A stretch of 64,000 bases of DNA. Origin: Haliclona indistincta (taxonomy: Eukaryota > Porifera > Demospongiae > Haplosclerida > Chalinidae). Below the pieces are notes generated by a model. That model had not been told where the DNA came from. It saw only the letters and a program-made list of their open reading frames with translations, and ran no database searches. How positions within the stretch are numbered: position 1 is the first letter of the stretch; each line of letters opens with the position of its first letter. Of this stretch, positions 11,448 to 51,493 are shown in pieces. The stretch covers positions 12,719,596 through 12,783,595 of the forward strand of contig OZ024786.1 in the NCBI GenBank assembly GCA_964017065.1, written 5' to 3'. The position numbers and the translations under genes are program-made.

Positions 11448-12513
11448 CCCATGCAAAACAAACAAGGTTGTACAAGGTTGTAACAAGGTTGCTCCATGCT
11501 TGTAGACAATGAACAAGCTCATGGCCACCTTGTAACAACCTTGTTCATGTATGTCATTGGAGCGGGCATTGTCATGACAACCTTGTCATAACATTGTCAC
11601 CTAAGAACAATCTTGTAACAACCTTGTTCATGTATGTCATCAGAGCATGGTATTGTCATAACAACCTTGTCATTACAATGTCAACTAAATAATTATCCTA
11701 CTTAATTGTACCAAAGAACAACCTCAAGATAATTTTTATTGTCACCTACTATTATTGCCACCTTCAATAATAACTCTTGCTATGCATACAACCTATAGTT
11801 ATAACGGCTATTCATCTATTACTTTGTAGGTCAAAATGTGATGTGCAGTATGTTGGCTCTCATATAATTCTCTATCACTAGACGCATCATGTGCAGGTTT
11901 GAATTTATAGTAGTTATTATACTTGTTTTTTTAATTTACCGTAAACAGCTCGCATAGAGATGGTAACATTGTTTTAGCTATCACTATTTACGTATTTTGT
12001 AGGTCGCGAGTTCAGTCAATTGTATAATGCCTCGTTCAAGTCATTATAATGCAATTATGTCAGGTATAGATAGGATTTTTGTGCTATGTCATTGTCATGA
12101 TTATTTTTTTGCATCTTGGTCAAGCATTCAGTCAATCAAGATGGATCTGTTGATAAACTCAACGTAGTTGTATACTCTCAACAAGTGCATATCTTAATTA
12201 GCAGCACGCAGGATATACTTCAACTGTTATAGCTATATCTGCATGCTGTTATGATGTCAACTGTCAACTTGCATACATGATTATACTGAATTTCAATGAT
12301 TGATTCTAACTTGAACTTCTTAATTTCCACACTGTTGCATGGTTGTTGTAAAGAACTGCTAGTGAGAATATCAAGGGAGGCATTAGAAGACATGCATTTA
12401 CTATAATTTTTATACTACACAATGACAATAATTCAGTATCCGCTATATGCATATCGTGCTAGCTATTCTGTCTCTTTGGCAAAGTTAGGGAACATGAACT
12501 AGCAAACAAAGAG

Positions 12514-13194
12514 TTATTGATCTTGTCTTCTCTGCAAATGCAAAAATAAATTATGAGGGTTCATGCATCATCACTATAATCATTATACCTTGGACTCGTC
12601 TATTTTCGAGTATGTTGTGGTGTCTTTTGAGACATTAAATTGTCCGACACTACTTTTGACTAATCTACATTCGTCATCCCGATAACCTATCACTTTTATC
12701 AACCTTCCAAGCATCACTTCGCCATCATTGCAATACACAATTCCAGAGTTGTCTCTATGGAGTTTCTTCGCATCATTATAAGCAGTAATAACCCTATCTG
12801 ATGAGCCGGAGAAGGTGATCATGAGCTGTAGATCGGAGATGTGTAATAATATATAATTGTTGCACAACAAAATTAACGATTATAGAATATACTTGATGAT
12901 GCAAAGTAGCTTGAGTAGAAACAACTGATGCCTCTGCTAAAAAGTCTAAGTCATCTTGTGACATGCTAGCTGGATTTTCCTTTCCATAATAATACGATAA
13001 GATATAAATTATCAGTGACGTCGTCTGCCGGCGCCGTGGCAACTGTCGCGGGCAAACCATGCAGTAAGCAGTACGGTTACACCGGTCAATGCACTGAGGC
13101 CCGCTCCTCTCCGTCTTATAACCACGGTACCTTGTAGTCTCAGCCTCTCAGGATGCTGAAATTGCATGTCGTAATGCAAAGACTCAGCCATCAT
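12514..13194 (-). CDS. Four-exon gene of unknown function in element X
   Basis: Exons on the minus strand: 13131-13194, 12893-12969, 12589-12825 and 12514-12531. Together they give 396 nt, an exact 131-codon frame plus stop with GT-AG borders throughout. The protein starts MMAESLHYDMQFQHPERLRL, has an acidic stretch (SQDDLDFLAEAS), and then a 79-residue exon with GIVYCNDGEVMLGRLIKVIG and QFNVSKDTTTYSKI, likely a small beta-rich fold. It could be a remnant of a C-terminal transposase region, but no catalytic motif is visible. No family is recognised. Confidence 0.5.
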
Positions 13195-13199
13195 GCAGC

Positions 13200-13370
13200 G
13201 GAACCTGAGCCCCGCCTATTTTATTCTAAGACGTATTAGACGTACATGACGTCATACATCATTCTGCGTGCGCATACCGCGTGCACTCATTGCAGCTGCT
13301 GAACGTTTCTAGCTAGCCATCGACAAGCAGTTGTAGCTAGCGCTGGTCAACAGAGGCGGGCTAGGTGAGT
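13200..13370. promoter_or_regulatory. Putative bidirectional promoter of element X
   Basis: This is the gap between the start codon of the minus-strand gene (13194) and the first presumed splice donor of the plus-strand gene (13364/13365). It is richer in CpG than the surroundings (for example TGCGCATACCGCGTGCACTC). The call rests on the head-to-head layout only. Confidence 0.3.
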
Positions 13371-13609
13371 GCCTTACTTCAGTCAGATCAGACATAATTA
13401 CTGTGTGGCCTACTTCAGATCGATTGACCTAATTTTCAGAATCAAGAACTCAGAAATTATCCGAGATGTACTGAGGTACGTGCAATAATCAACCCGCCTA
13501 GCTGCAGCCCTGCGCATTCTATTTACTTCTACTCTAACATAATTTTACACATTATAATAGGAGGACGAATGCTCATTTGATAATAGTAATCCGGTATGAA
13601 TTACTTCCG

Positions 13610-14596
13610 ATGATGATATCAGTACGACCGGGCGATGTGACACCACCCAGGTTTCAAGTAAGTTGTCTAATTGATGGTTAATGCTCATTCTTTCATAATT
13701 ATTTCGTACAGAATACGCCTAGGTCTCAGGTATGTTTTTATCATCCATCGATCATGCAGGCCTGGCTTATACACTATTCATTGTACATGAATTCTAATTA
13801 GAGCACTCTCAGGTATGTGTGATATAATTATTTTAATTGTAACAATCATACTTGCTATATTCTTCATTCGTTTAGTTCAACCAGCACTTTGACTCACTGC
13901 AGGTAATAGTTGTCCCATATTTTCATCCACATTAACTTATATGTACGTCACATAGAGAAGGAAGATTCGTTTGATGACATGGTATGTACGTGTGCTCATT
14001 ACCACGTCATGTACACCTTTTCTTTTATAGTACAATGATGTGGCACTGGCGCTGTACACCATTGCAAAATTTGATCATGTATATCTCTCTTAAATGTCAC
14101 ACATACAGCAGGATACACCCAGGATTCAAGTAAGTTAATTGTGTGAATTTGCTCATTATTATTATACAGAACACACCTAGATCTCAGGTATGTGTGCATG
14201 ATAATGTCATCTTTCGCATATGCAGAACACTCCCAGATTCAGGTACAAGTGTTATTTTATTATTGTTAATTTTTTCCACATCATATAGATCTCAAGTACC
14301 TTGGATATTTATATTCATTTTCGAATGTACTATAATGTACGTACTACAGGTCCAGAATTCTTAGTCAACATGCTTTCAGGTATGGGTTACGAATTATGAC
14401 TTTTCTATACTTTCTATTACTGTGTTGCAGATCGCGAGTTTTCCTGGACCATCAATAGTAGAGGCCATCGACCGTTCACCAACTCGATTGATTACGTAAG
14501 TTATAATTAATAATAAATGGTAATGATGATTTATTTTGTAAAATATTACACAGGTTAAACAACAAAAAGGTCCATCCTCATCGATGCAGTGAATGA
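13610..14596 (+). CDS. Micro-exon gene with repeated NTPRSQ-type exons in element X
   Basis: Coding exons: 13610-13657 (exon begins 13561), 13712-13729, 13876-13902, 13961-13981, 14031-14078, 14109-14129, 14170-14187, 14226-14242, 14289-14295, 14365-14379, 14431-14495 and 14554-14596. They sum to 348 nt, an exact 115-codon frame plus stop. Each border is AG/GT, and introns are mostly about 40-145 bp. Non-coding 5' exons probably end at 13364 and span 13440-13475. Five exons encode versions of one peptide: VTPPRFQ, NTPRSQ, QDTPRIQ, NTPRSQ and NTPRF. Other pieces read FNQHFDSLQ, EDSFDDM and YNDVALALYTIAKFDH. A possible 11-nt exon at 13802-13812 would break the frame and was left out. Function unknown. 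Confidence 0.5.
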
Positions 14597-14916
14597 CAAG
14601 TACGCAAACTGTAGGAGAAAGCAAAACAAGTGAACTCTAATCTCCATCTTCATATGTAACTTAATGACACAGCTTGAAATCTTGATTGAAAAAAATGTTT
14701 CAATATTAATAATTTGTGAAATAATTACCTGATAATTACCTAATTACCTGTGTAGATATTAGCTAGATTTCACTAGCTTGTAATGACCCATAACAACCTT
14801 GTACATGCTTACAACCCTGACACAAGCTTGTATACAACCTTATCTCAGGTTGTAACAAGGACGTTACAGTTTCAAATCCATGGTTTGGACAGGGTTGTCA
14901 CAACCTTGTTAAGGGT

Positions 14917-15118
14917 GCTCAACACTAATTAATATTCATAAGGCGGCGCCGTTGCTATGGGCTAGATTTTCGTGTTATAAAGCTGCTACGAACACATCGC
15001 TAGCAGAACAGCACTACCACTGGAAGTACAGCTTGCATAACAAGTTTCAGCGAGGTAGCTTACGTTGACGGGTCGTCAGAGGCGCGACAAAAACGGGTCG
15101 TCAGGTCGTCAGAGGCGC
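14917..15118. other. Unassigned spacer before the second duplication copy
   Basis: Unique sequence with a short repeated word GACGGGTCGTCAGAGGCGCG (15068 and again near 15095-15118). It may be the true right end of element X or filler from the duplication event. Confidence 0.4.
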
Positions 15119-16634
15119 GTTACTGATGTGTGAATCTAGTGTAACTATTGCTGTTTTACAGATGCCGTGTCAAATGAAACTGATGCTAAAGCTTTAACGG
15201 CGTTGTTACCAAATTCTCTAGTGAGTTCATGATCAGTATTTTTAGTAGTATATAAACTAGCAAGGTTTAAATTAGTATAGTTTGTGTGCACTGTGCTTCA
15301 TAATAATCGCGACTGTTTACATGAGGTGACTAGGAGATGTTTCATTCAAGTTTCTGTGTCCAAGTTCAGCTCTCAAAACGATAGTGTTCATGGTGTGTAT
15401 TTCCCAGTGTGCTACTATTTCCCAGTTTGCGTCTGTATCTCTCTAGACTAGAGGAGTGAGGGTCATGATGACGTCTTGCTTGTCAAGTTCGGTAGATATC
15501 ATGTGTACTTTACTGGTTTTCCATATATTATACAGGAGTGATGGCGTCTGTATCTCTGTAGACTAGAGGAGTGAGGGTCATGATGACGTCTTGTTTGTCA
15601 GGTTCGGTAGATATCGTGTGTGCTTTACTGGGTTTCCATATATTATACAGGAGTGATGGCGTCTGTATATAGAGAGGAGTGAGGGTCATGATGACGTCTT
15701 GTTTGTCAGGTTCGATAGATATCGTGTGTGCTTTACTGGGTTTCCATATTATACAGGAGTGATGGCGTCTGTATCTCTCTAGACTAGAGGAGTGAGGGTC
15801 ATGATGACGTCTTGTTTGTCAGGTTCGGTAGATATCGTGTGTGCTTTACTGGGTTTCCATATTATACAGGAGTGATGGCGTCTGTATCTCTCTAGACTAG
15901 AGGAGTGAGGGTCATGATGACGTCTTGTTTGTCAGGTTCGGTAGATATCGTGTGTGCTTTACTGGGTTTCCATAATATTATACAGGAGTGCATGGCGTCT
16001 GTGTGCTACTCTTAGCAGCTGCTTCCTGTAGCACATGATCATGCATCTGGATGTTGTACAGCAAACTTCGTAGTACTATTATGCATGTGTGTTTAAAAAA
16101 AAAAGTGTTTCAAGAAGCATTTCGTAATGGGCGTGTATAGCAGTGGATCCGGATACGGGCGCAGGGGCGCTACCGGCCGCCTGGTTGTGGACGGTAGTTT
16201 CGCGGTGGGTATACTGTTGTTGCACTGGTTATCCCGGTAGTTATCCTGGCACAGTTATTCGCTGCTGTTGTTATCCCGTGGTTATCCTGTAGTTACACGC
16301 AAGTTGCACTGGCCATGTATAACCACCGCCTAACCATAGAAACATATCCTGAAGTTAGCCTGCCAGTATAACCACGGTATAACTCAGTTATCGACGCCAG
16401 TGCAACCACAGGGTAACTGTGTTGCACGGTGGGAATACTGTGGTTATAACTGTCAGGATTACCATCTTTTTACGTAGTGGATGTATTCTCTGAAGAGTCC
16501 AGTAGAGGGCAATTTACCATCCGTGTCATCAGCGGAATAATAGACAGCAGTGTTACTGTGCTATACTGAATACAGCCAGCTGTATAGCAGACAGTGAGAT
16601 TATACACATACACTTATCAAGTTACAGCACTGTA
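15119..16634 (+). repeat. Segmental duplication, copy 2
   Basis: Copy of 10046-11447, differing mainly by one additional tandem unit (array 15429-16000) and a few substitutions. It ends with the same broken receptor exon (16480 onward, DVFSEESSRG) with the same premature TGA, so the lesion predates the duplication. Downstream sequence then continues as a normal receptor intron. Confidence 0.9.
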
Positions 16635-16679
16635 TATTGTAGCTTCAATTTTATCCTCTGACTCTTTTTTGACTTGCAG

Positions 16680-16900
16680 GCGGAGTTGATTTTTTTCCAC
16701 TGCAAGATGTTCAACTGGTCTTCAACTCTACTCGACATTCGATCACTGTTCCCTTCGATATAATCAACGATGATTTGGCTGAGACTGATGAGGCATTGAT
16801 GGCATCTATTAAACTAGCAGTACCTGTAGCACGAGTATCATTAGCACCTGATGAAGCTGAACTGACTATTACTGATACTGCAGATCGTGCAGGCTAGAAC
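16680..16900 (+). pseudogene. Receptor relic A: Calx-beta second-half exon, last recognisable
   Basis: After the acceptor TTGACTTGCAG it reads GVDFFPLQDVQLVFNSTRH, then VPFDIINDDLAETDEALMAS and AELTITDTAD. This is a Calx-beta second half with the conserved acidic residues. No donor follows TDTAD; the frame runs into TAG a few codons on. Either the splice site was lost or this became the end of a shortened secreted product. Confidence 0.65.
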
Positions 16901-17386
16901 GATTACATAATTATGTGCATGTACAATACATGTAATAATGATATTAACTTTTCATAGAGCTGAAGTTAAAATTAATTTTTCAGATTCAAAATCATGGCTA
17001 TTGTGATCATATTTATAGACGTGACAACGATAATTTTGAGGGTCAGTATAAAAATCATGCATCTATATTTAGTGATTGCATGTTTCTTTAAGGTTTGATC
17101 CAAATTGATGATAATAATTATCATCATTGCTGCTCGAGAACGAGATGACCACGAAGATTCTCCCGAGTTATCGCACATATCTAATGCTGTTATTCATTTA
17201 CAATAAAAAACTTAGATACTTTTGAGCAACATGTGAGACAAACTTGTCAAGAAATAACAGCATCGTAATGTGTTAAGAATACTGAGTGTGTGCCATTATG
17301 ATAGTCCTAGCACCTGTTTTGCACTACCAGTCATGAAGTGCAATCATAATTCCAAATCAAAAATACTTGGTCTTGTTTGGTTTTCT

Positions 17387-17490
17387 GCAAAAGTTGAATG
17401 CTGTTTCTAGCAACTAGCTATAGCTAGCATTATTAATTTATAACAGAACGAAAAAGATATCGTTAACAGAGATCTGGCAGCAAGTTGAAG
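17387..17490 (+). pseudogene. Relic of a kinase catalytic-loop exon
   Basis: The sequence AAAGATATCGTTAACAGAGATCTGGCAGCAAG reads KDIVNRDLAAR in one frame, in two stretches: GATATCGTTAACAGAGATC and TGGCAGCAAG. In RTK1 and RTK2 the same place reads [11 protein letters not shown] or [11 protein letters not shown]. The invariant His of HRD is Asn here and the exon cannot be extended to full length. Flanking sequence from AAAGTTGAATGCTGTTTCTAG matches 49743-49840. It indicates that relic A once had a kinase domain. Confidence 0.6.
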
Positions 17491-17500
17491 TGACAATATA

Positions 17501-17590
17501 GTATACAACAGAAAAAAACAAACACTAGATTAAGGCCCTATAGGCAACAAGAGCCTTAATCTAGTGTTTTCTTACTCTCTGTTGTGTACT
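17501..17590. repeat. Short hairpin repeat
   Basis: The arms ACACTAGATTAAGGC and GCCTTAATCTAGTGT lie around a 17-bp loop, and the outer parts (ACAACAG/CTGTTGT) also pair. Small MITE or hairpin insertion. Confidence 0.6.
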
Positions 17591-17616
17591 ACAATTGTTT
17601 ATTACTGATATTCATT

Positions 17617-18262
17617 CTTCAGCGGAAGAATGAACAGCAGCAAGACTCCAGGCTCATATTTGGCTTTTTTGCACTGCTGGAGAGCCCACAATTCTCACAG
17701 TATGTTTGCTACTGTCAGTTCCACTCTTTAGCTAGTCACAAGTCACAACCATCACTCATTAAAATTTTAGAGGCAGTGGAACAAAATCGGTATTGAGGGG
17801 GCTATACTTATGGTCGCACGTAAAATGCGCTTGCTAATTAATATCCATGATCTGGTATCAAATCCACTCACAACTCACATTTTTTATGGAATCGAAGATC
17901 TCAGTCGACAATCCCGCTGCAAAGAATCACAATTGGATTTGGTGCCAAAGACAGAGACAGCAATACATCAGGAGATGCTGACACAACAGTTGTTGACACT
18001 TTGCTGAGAAAGAGGGCTTAGCCCCAAGCCCCCTGTTCCGCCACCTCTGATTTATGTATACTTTAAAATTGAATAATAATTCCCACACTTTATCTACACT
18101 TTACTGCCAGTATTACTACAGTGCAAGTAAGTGCCTGGAGTCTTGTGAACTTGAATGTCTAACCATACTCTATCATACTCTGCATGTCTATAATCTCACT
18201 GTCTGCTGCTGACTGTATTCAGTAAAACTGCTGCTTATTCTTCCGCCGCTGAAGAATGAACA
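17617..18262. mobile_element. Possible inverted-repeat element upstream of RTK2
   Basis: The left end (TTCAGCGGAAGAATGAACAG) and the right end (CTTATTCTTCCGCCGCTGAA) are near complements of each other. No protein was recognised; the two ORFs of 65-70 codons inside show no family features. Exact ends and target duplication were not resolved. Confidence 0.4.
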
Positions 18263-18664
18263 GCAGCACGAATTCTTATCAACACTAGTTATTGAAATAC
18301 AGCAGATTCTGACGCCCTGCTATTCTAGTACAGTGCTAGACAGTCACTACAGCTACTGTCTTTATAGCGAGGAACGCCAAACACTCGGCCCGGCAACATA
18401 CGTCTCTAGCTCTACTGCGCAGCAAAATCAAAATTAATCCGTACAAAAGGGTTAAATATCGACCTTTGACCCCGACCGGATGAGCCAGGCTGCCGAGCGG
18501 TTTGTTACTCTGCATCGCATAGAGCTGATATTCCTGATAAACATCATTTTCCGTCACGGCAGGAGTGTTCCATGATCTACATGTAGTCAAGTTGTGTTGT
18601 AACCTGCAATACCGTCTAGTGATTACGAATTAAAGCTGTCGTTAAACAAACTCAAGATTTGAAA
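18263..18664. promoter_or_regulatory. Presumed promoter and 5' UTR of RTK2
   Basis: About 400 bp between the preceding element and the RTK2 start codon. It has several CpG sites (ACTCGGCCCGGCAACATACG) but no clear TATA box in a fitting position. Assigned by location alone. Confidence 0.3.
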
Positions 18665-48648
<29,984 letters not shown>

Positions 48649-48933
48649 TTGATTATTCAGAACATCGTTGCTTGTCAATCTGTTGCCATATCTCACGTAC
48701 AGTATCATACATGCATCTCCTGATAAAGCTAACTACATACATGTGTGTATTAGTAGTATTTCCCATGAGAAATGTGACATTATGTGAATTAGAATGCTGA
48801 TTGATTGTCTATCTGTCTGTTTTAACTATTTTCAAAGTCTGTAATTCTTTAATTCCTGTTAGTCAGTCTTTAGTCCTAGGCCTGTTGTAAAGGAGGAGCT
48901 AGCTACGTAATGAACTATCAAAAAGTCACCTTA

Positions 48934-48939
48934 AATAAA
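48934..48939 (+). terminator. Polyadenylation signal candidate for RTK2
   Basis: AATAAA about 290 bp after the RTK2 stop. The position that carries AATAAA in RTK1 (7494) is altered here, so RTK2 probably uses this site. Confidence 0.35.
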
Positions 48940-49741
48940 TTTATTGCAGTTCTGGTAGCTTGTATGCATGGTAAATCTTCCGCTACTCCCACTAGCCCAC
49001 AATGCACAAAAGTTAATCAAAAAGGCAGTCATACAATGAAGCTGATTTGTTTACATACTTTAATAATTATTGTCGTTCAGTAAGAATTGTACTCAACTGA
49101 ATGACATCCCTATTAAATTTTAGTATAAACATGTAGCACCATAATTTTGCTTCTATGGCTAGGTGGAAATGGGTGGACCTGTTACTATAGCTCATAAGTA
49201 AATAAACTTACATAACCACATGCCCTTCGTACAGTATACAGTACGTTAGGGCTACGAGGATTATTATCGGGGTCAAAATACACTTATTGAGCATATACAC
49301 AATGGTGACCAGATGTGCTACTAAACTCATTATCGATTAGTTTGCTTTCTGAGAAGCATTGGATTGCATGCTAACCTTCCATAACACACCAAGGTTATTA
49401 AAAACCATTTTAAAACTCAACTAAAGTTCTTAGAACACATACCCTGTGCACTGTGGTGTAGTTAGTATGTAATTAATGAGCACTTGCAAAACGTAGACCA
49501 TTGCAGCTTGTTCAAGGTAGAGATCAGTCATCCAGCTTGACTCTGAGCTTAGAATTAAGTTATGTAAATTCCGGTGTGTTTTATTACGGAGGCACGGTAG
49601 TGCCTCCCTATGTAGGGTTGAACGGAAAGACAAGATGGCGACTACATACAATGTATTAGCGTTCAAACGCTGATATTTCGTCTGTTTGTAGACTTCGTTT
49701 GCTGCAGTCATCAATATAGGTCAAGATTGTATTCTCTTACG
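48940..49741. other. Intergenic region downstream of RTK2
   Basis: No gene recognised. A fragment of family C in forward orientation (opening hairpin plus AAGACAAGATGGCGACTACA) occupies about 49585-49690. Confidence 0.5.
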
Positions 49742-50178
49742 TGCCAAAAAGTTGAATGCTATTTCTAGCAACTAGCTAGCATATTAATTTATAACATAAC
49801 AAAAAGATATCGTTAACAGAGATCTGGCAGCAAGAATCCTGTATTCATATAATAGTTAAAGTTCACAACTTATAATAAATTATAATAATAATAGCCAAAC
49901 TTCACAACTTTCAACAATAATTATTATTGTTGGAAGTTGTGAACTTTGGCTATTCTTACATGGAATTTTATAGTGGTCTTTAATGTAATGTTTTGGAAAA
50001 TAATTTAGTGCAAAAATACCATTTGAAGGTCTGCATCCATCAACTTTCAGTGATTCCTCAGAAAAAAATTCAGTATGTAGTGTACATTTAAGTTGAGTTG
50101 TATCACTAAGTCTATATCTTCTCATTCATACAGGTTTGCAACAGTAATAATTATGGAAGACAAGAGACCGAATTTTTG
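49742..50178 (+). pseudogene. Decayed receptor kinase fragment (relic B)
   Basis: Three remnants lie in order. 49800-49836 reads KDIVNRDLAAR, as at 17455. 49995-50060 keeps TTTGGAAAATAATTTAGTGC and GGTCTGCATCCATCAACTTT, matching the [11 protein letters not shown] and GVHPSTL exon. 50133-50178 keeps ACAGGTTTGCAACAGTAAT and GACAAGAGACCGA, matching the last kinase exon start (FATVMQQ, DKRPTF). All are broken by stops and deletions. A small palindrome (49888-49955) has been inserted. Confidence 0.7.
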
Positions 50179-50675
50179 ACCCATGGGTCAGGCTATGCCT
50201 GACTATGTACAAGGCTGCTAACTTTGTGATGTAAAATGAGAAAATGGCTGAAACCGCATCCAGCAGAACATACAAGTTTGAGCTGAAATACAAAATGCTG
50301 TCTTATGTTTACATGTGATTATCTTATCGCACATAGTGTTATGACATTCACCACTCAACATAGCCAGGTGACTTATTAGTGAAATTGTATATATTGGGTG
50401 CACAAAACCGTCAAAATTAATTTTGAATGAGGATTACTAAGGCTATACTAAAAAATATCAGCGGGAAGCCACCCGATGAAAAAAGCTTTTCACAGGCGTG
50501 AAGAAACAAAATGGCTGCTATCATCCGACATGTAGTAATGGTGATTCTTAATAATAATTATAACTTTTTTAAATTTTTACAATTACAAAGTGTGAACAAA
50601 CCACAAGACTACAAGACTGTCAGGTGATAACACATGATTGGTCGATGTCTAGACACACTCAATCATCTCATTAAA
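50179..50675. other. Non-genic sequence before the nested transposons
   Basis: No exon recognised. 50618-50668 is related to 7805-7880, the sequence that leads into receptor relic A. A lost Calx-beta gene may therefore have started here too. Confidence 0.4.
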
Positions 50676-51493
50676 GAAAATTAAAAAGATTTCTATCGAA
50701 ATCAAAAGGATGTAGGGTTGTGAAATCTACCACTGGTCAACAATGTAAACTAACAAGGAGCAAGCATGGAATGGTAACACGATTGACTTGCTAACAGACC
50801 ATAGATCCCTACATCAGTGGCTGCTGTGGTTGGCTATAGCTAGTTCGGCTATTTGCTGTTGACTGACACCTGACGTGCACTCAGCTTGTGACAGCTTATG
50901 TACAGCCACTGATGTAGGGATCTATGGTCTGTTAGCAAGTCAATCGTGTTACCATTCCATGCTTGCTCCTTGTTAGTTTACATTGTTGACCAGTGGTAGA
51001 TTTCACAACCCTACATCCTTTTGATTTCGATAGAAATCTTTTTAATTTTCTTGTTTGTGTCCTTTTTTCTTTTTCAGTGAAGTGTAGTTCAATATCATGC
51101 AATTACTGTGCCATCTTTGTTTCCACCATTGGTTAATTGGTTTTCCTGTTGCTGATGGCTTTTCTTAATTATTAACAATTTTAAACTTGTAGCTATTATA
51201 ATGCAGATATCAGCTCGCCTACGCATGCATGAAGACAGTGCATACGAGCCCCGCCCACACTTGTTTACGGCGGTTATAATTATCTGGCAAGGCAGAATGG
51301 TGATTCTGCGCTTGCTAGCTTACCGTTCTTCGAAGACTCCAGACAAATATGTGTTCTCCGTGATCTATACGGCGTGCATGGCGATACTCAAGCTTGTGCT
51401 TGGTCACGTGCGCTAACCACAGCTTGGTCACGTGCGTATTGCGCAATCACTATAATTATTAATGGCGTCTAACACTTAGCTGACAATGGATCA
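50676..51493 (-). repeat. Repeat family C, copy 7, left part
   Basis: Reverse-orientation copy with the large hairpin at about 50725-51010. It is cut at GGATCA (51493) by the BEL/Pao element and resumes at 60818. Confidence 0.8.

Larger units (their letters stand above)
11447..14916. mobile_element. Element X: putative DNA transposon carrying two divergent genes
   Basis: This block lies between the two copies of the segmental duplication. Both ends are dense in ACAACCTTGT and its complement (11460-11660 and 14785-14910). Candidate termini are ACCCATGCAAAACAAACAAG and the complement of ACCCTTAACAAGGTTGTGAC. No clear target duplication was found, so the boundaries are uncertain. Inside are a four-exon gene on the minus strand and a micro-exon gene on the plus strand, separated by a GC-richer presumed bidirectional promoter (13200-13370). 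The family is not recognised. Confidence 0.5.

Noticed and set aside
13802..13812. Further 11-nt micro-exon between two coding exons of the element X gene
   Set aside because: It has AG/GT borders but breaks the otherwise exact frame; may be alternative or chance.
16972..17178. Possible transmembrane or juxtamembrane exon of receptor relic A
   Set aside because: A hydrophobic frame (MAIVIIFIDVTTIIL) exists near the expected place, but splice phase and similarity to the RTK1/RTK2 membrane exon are not convincing.
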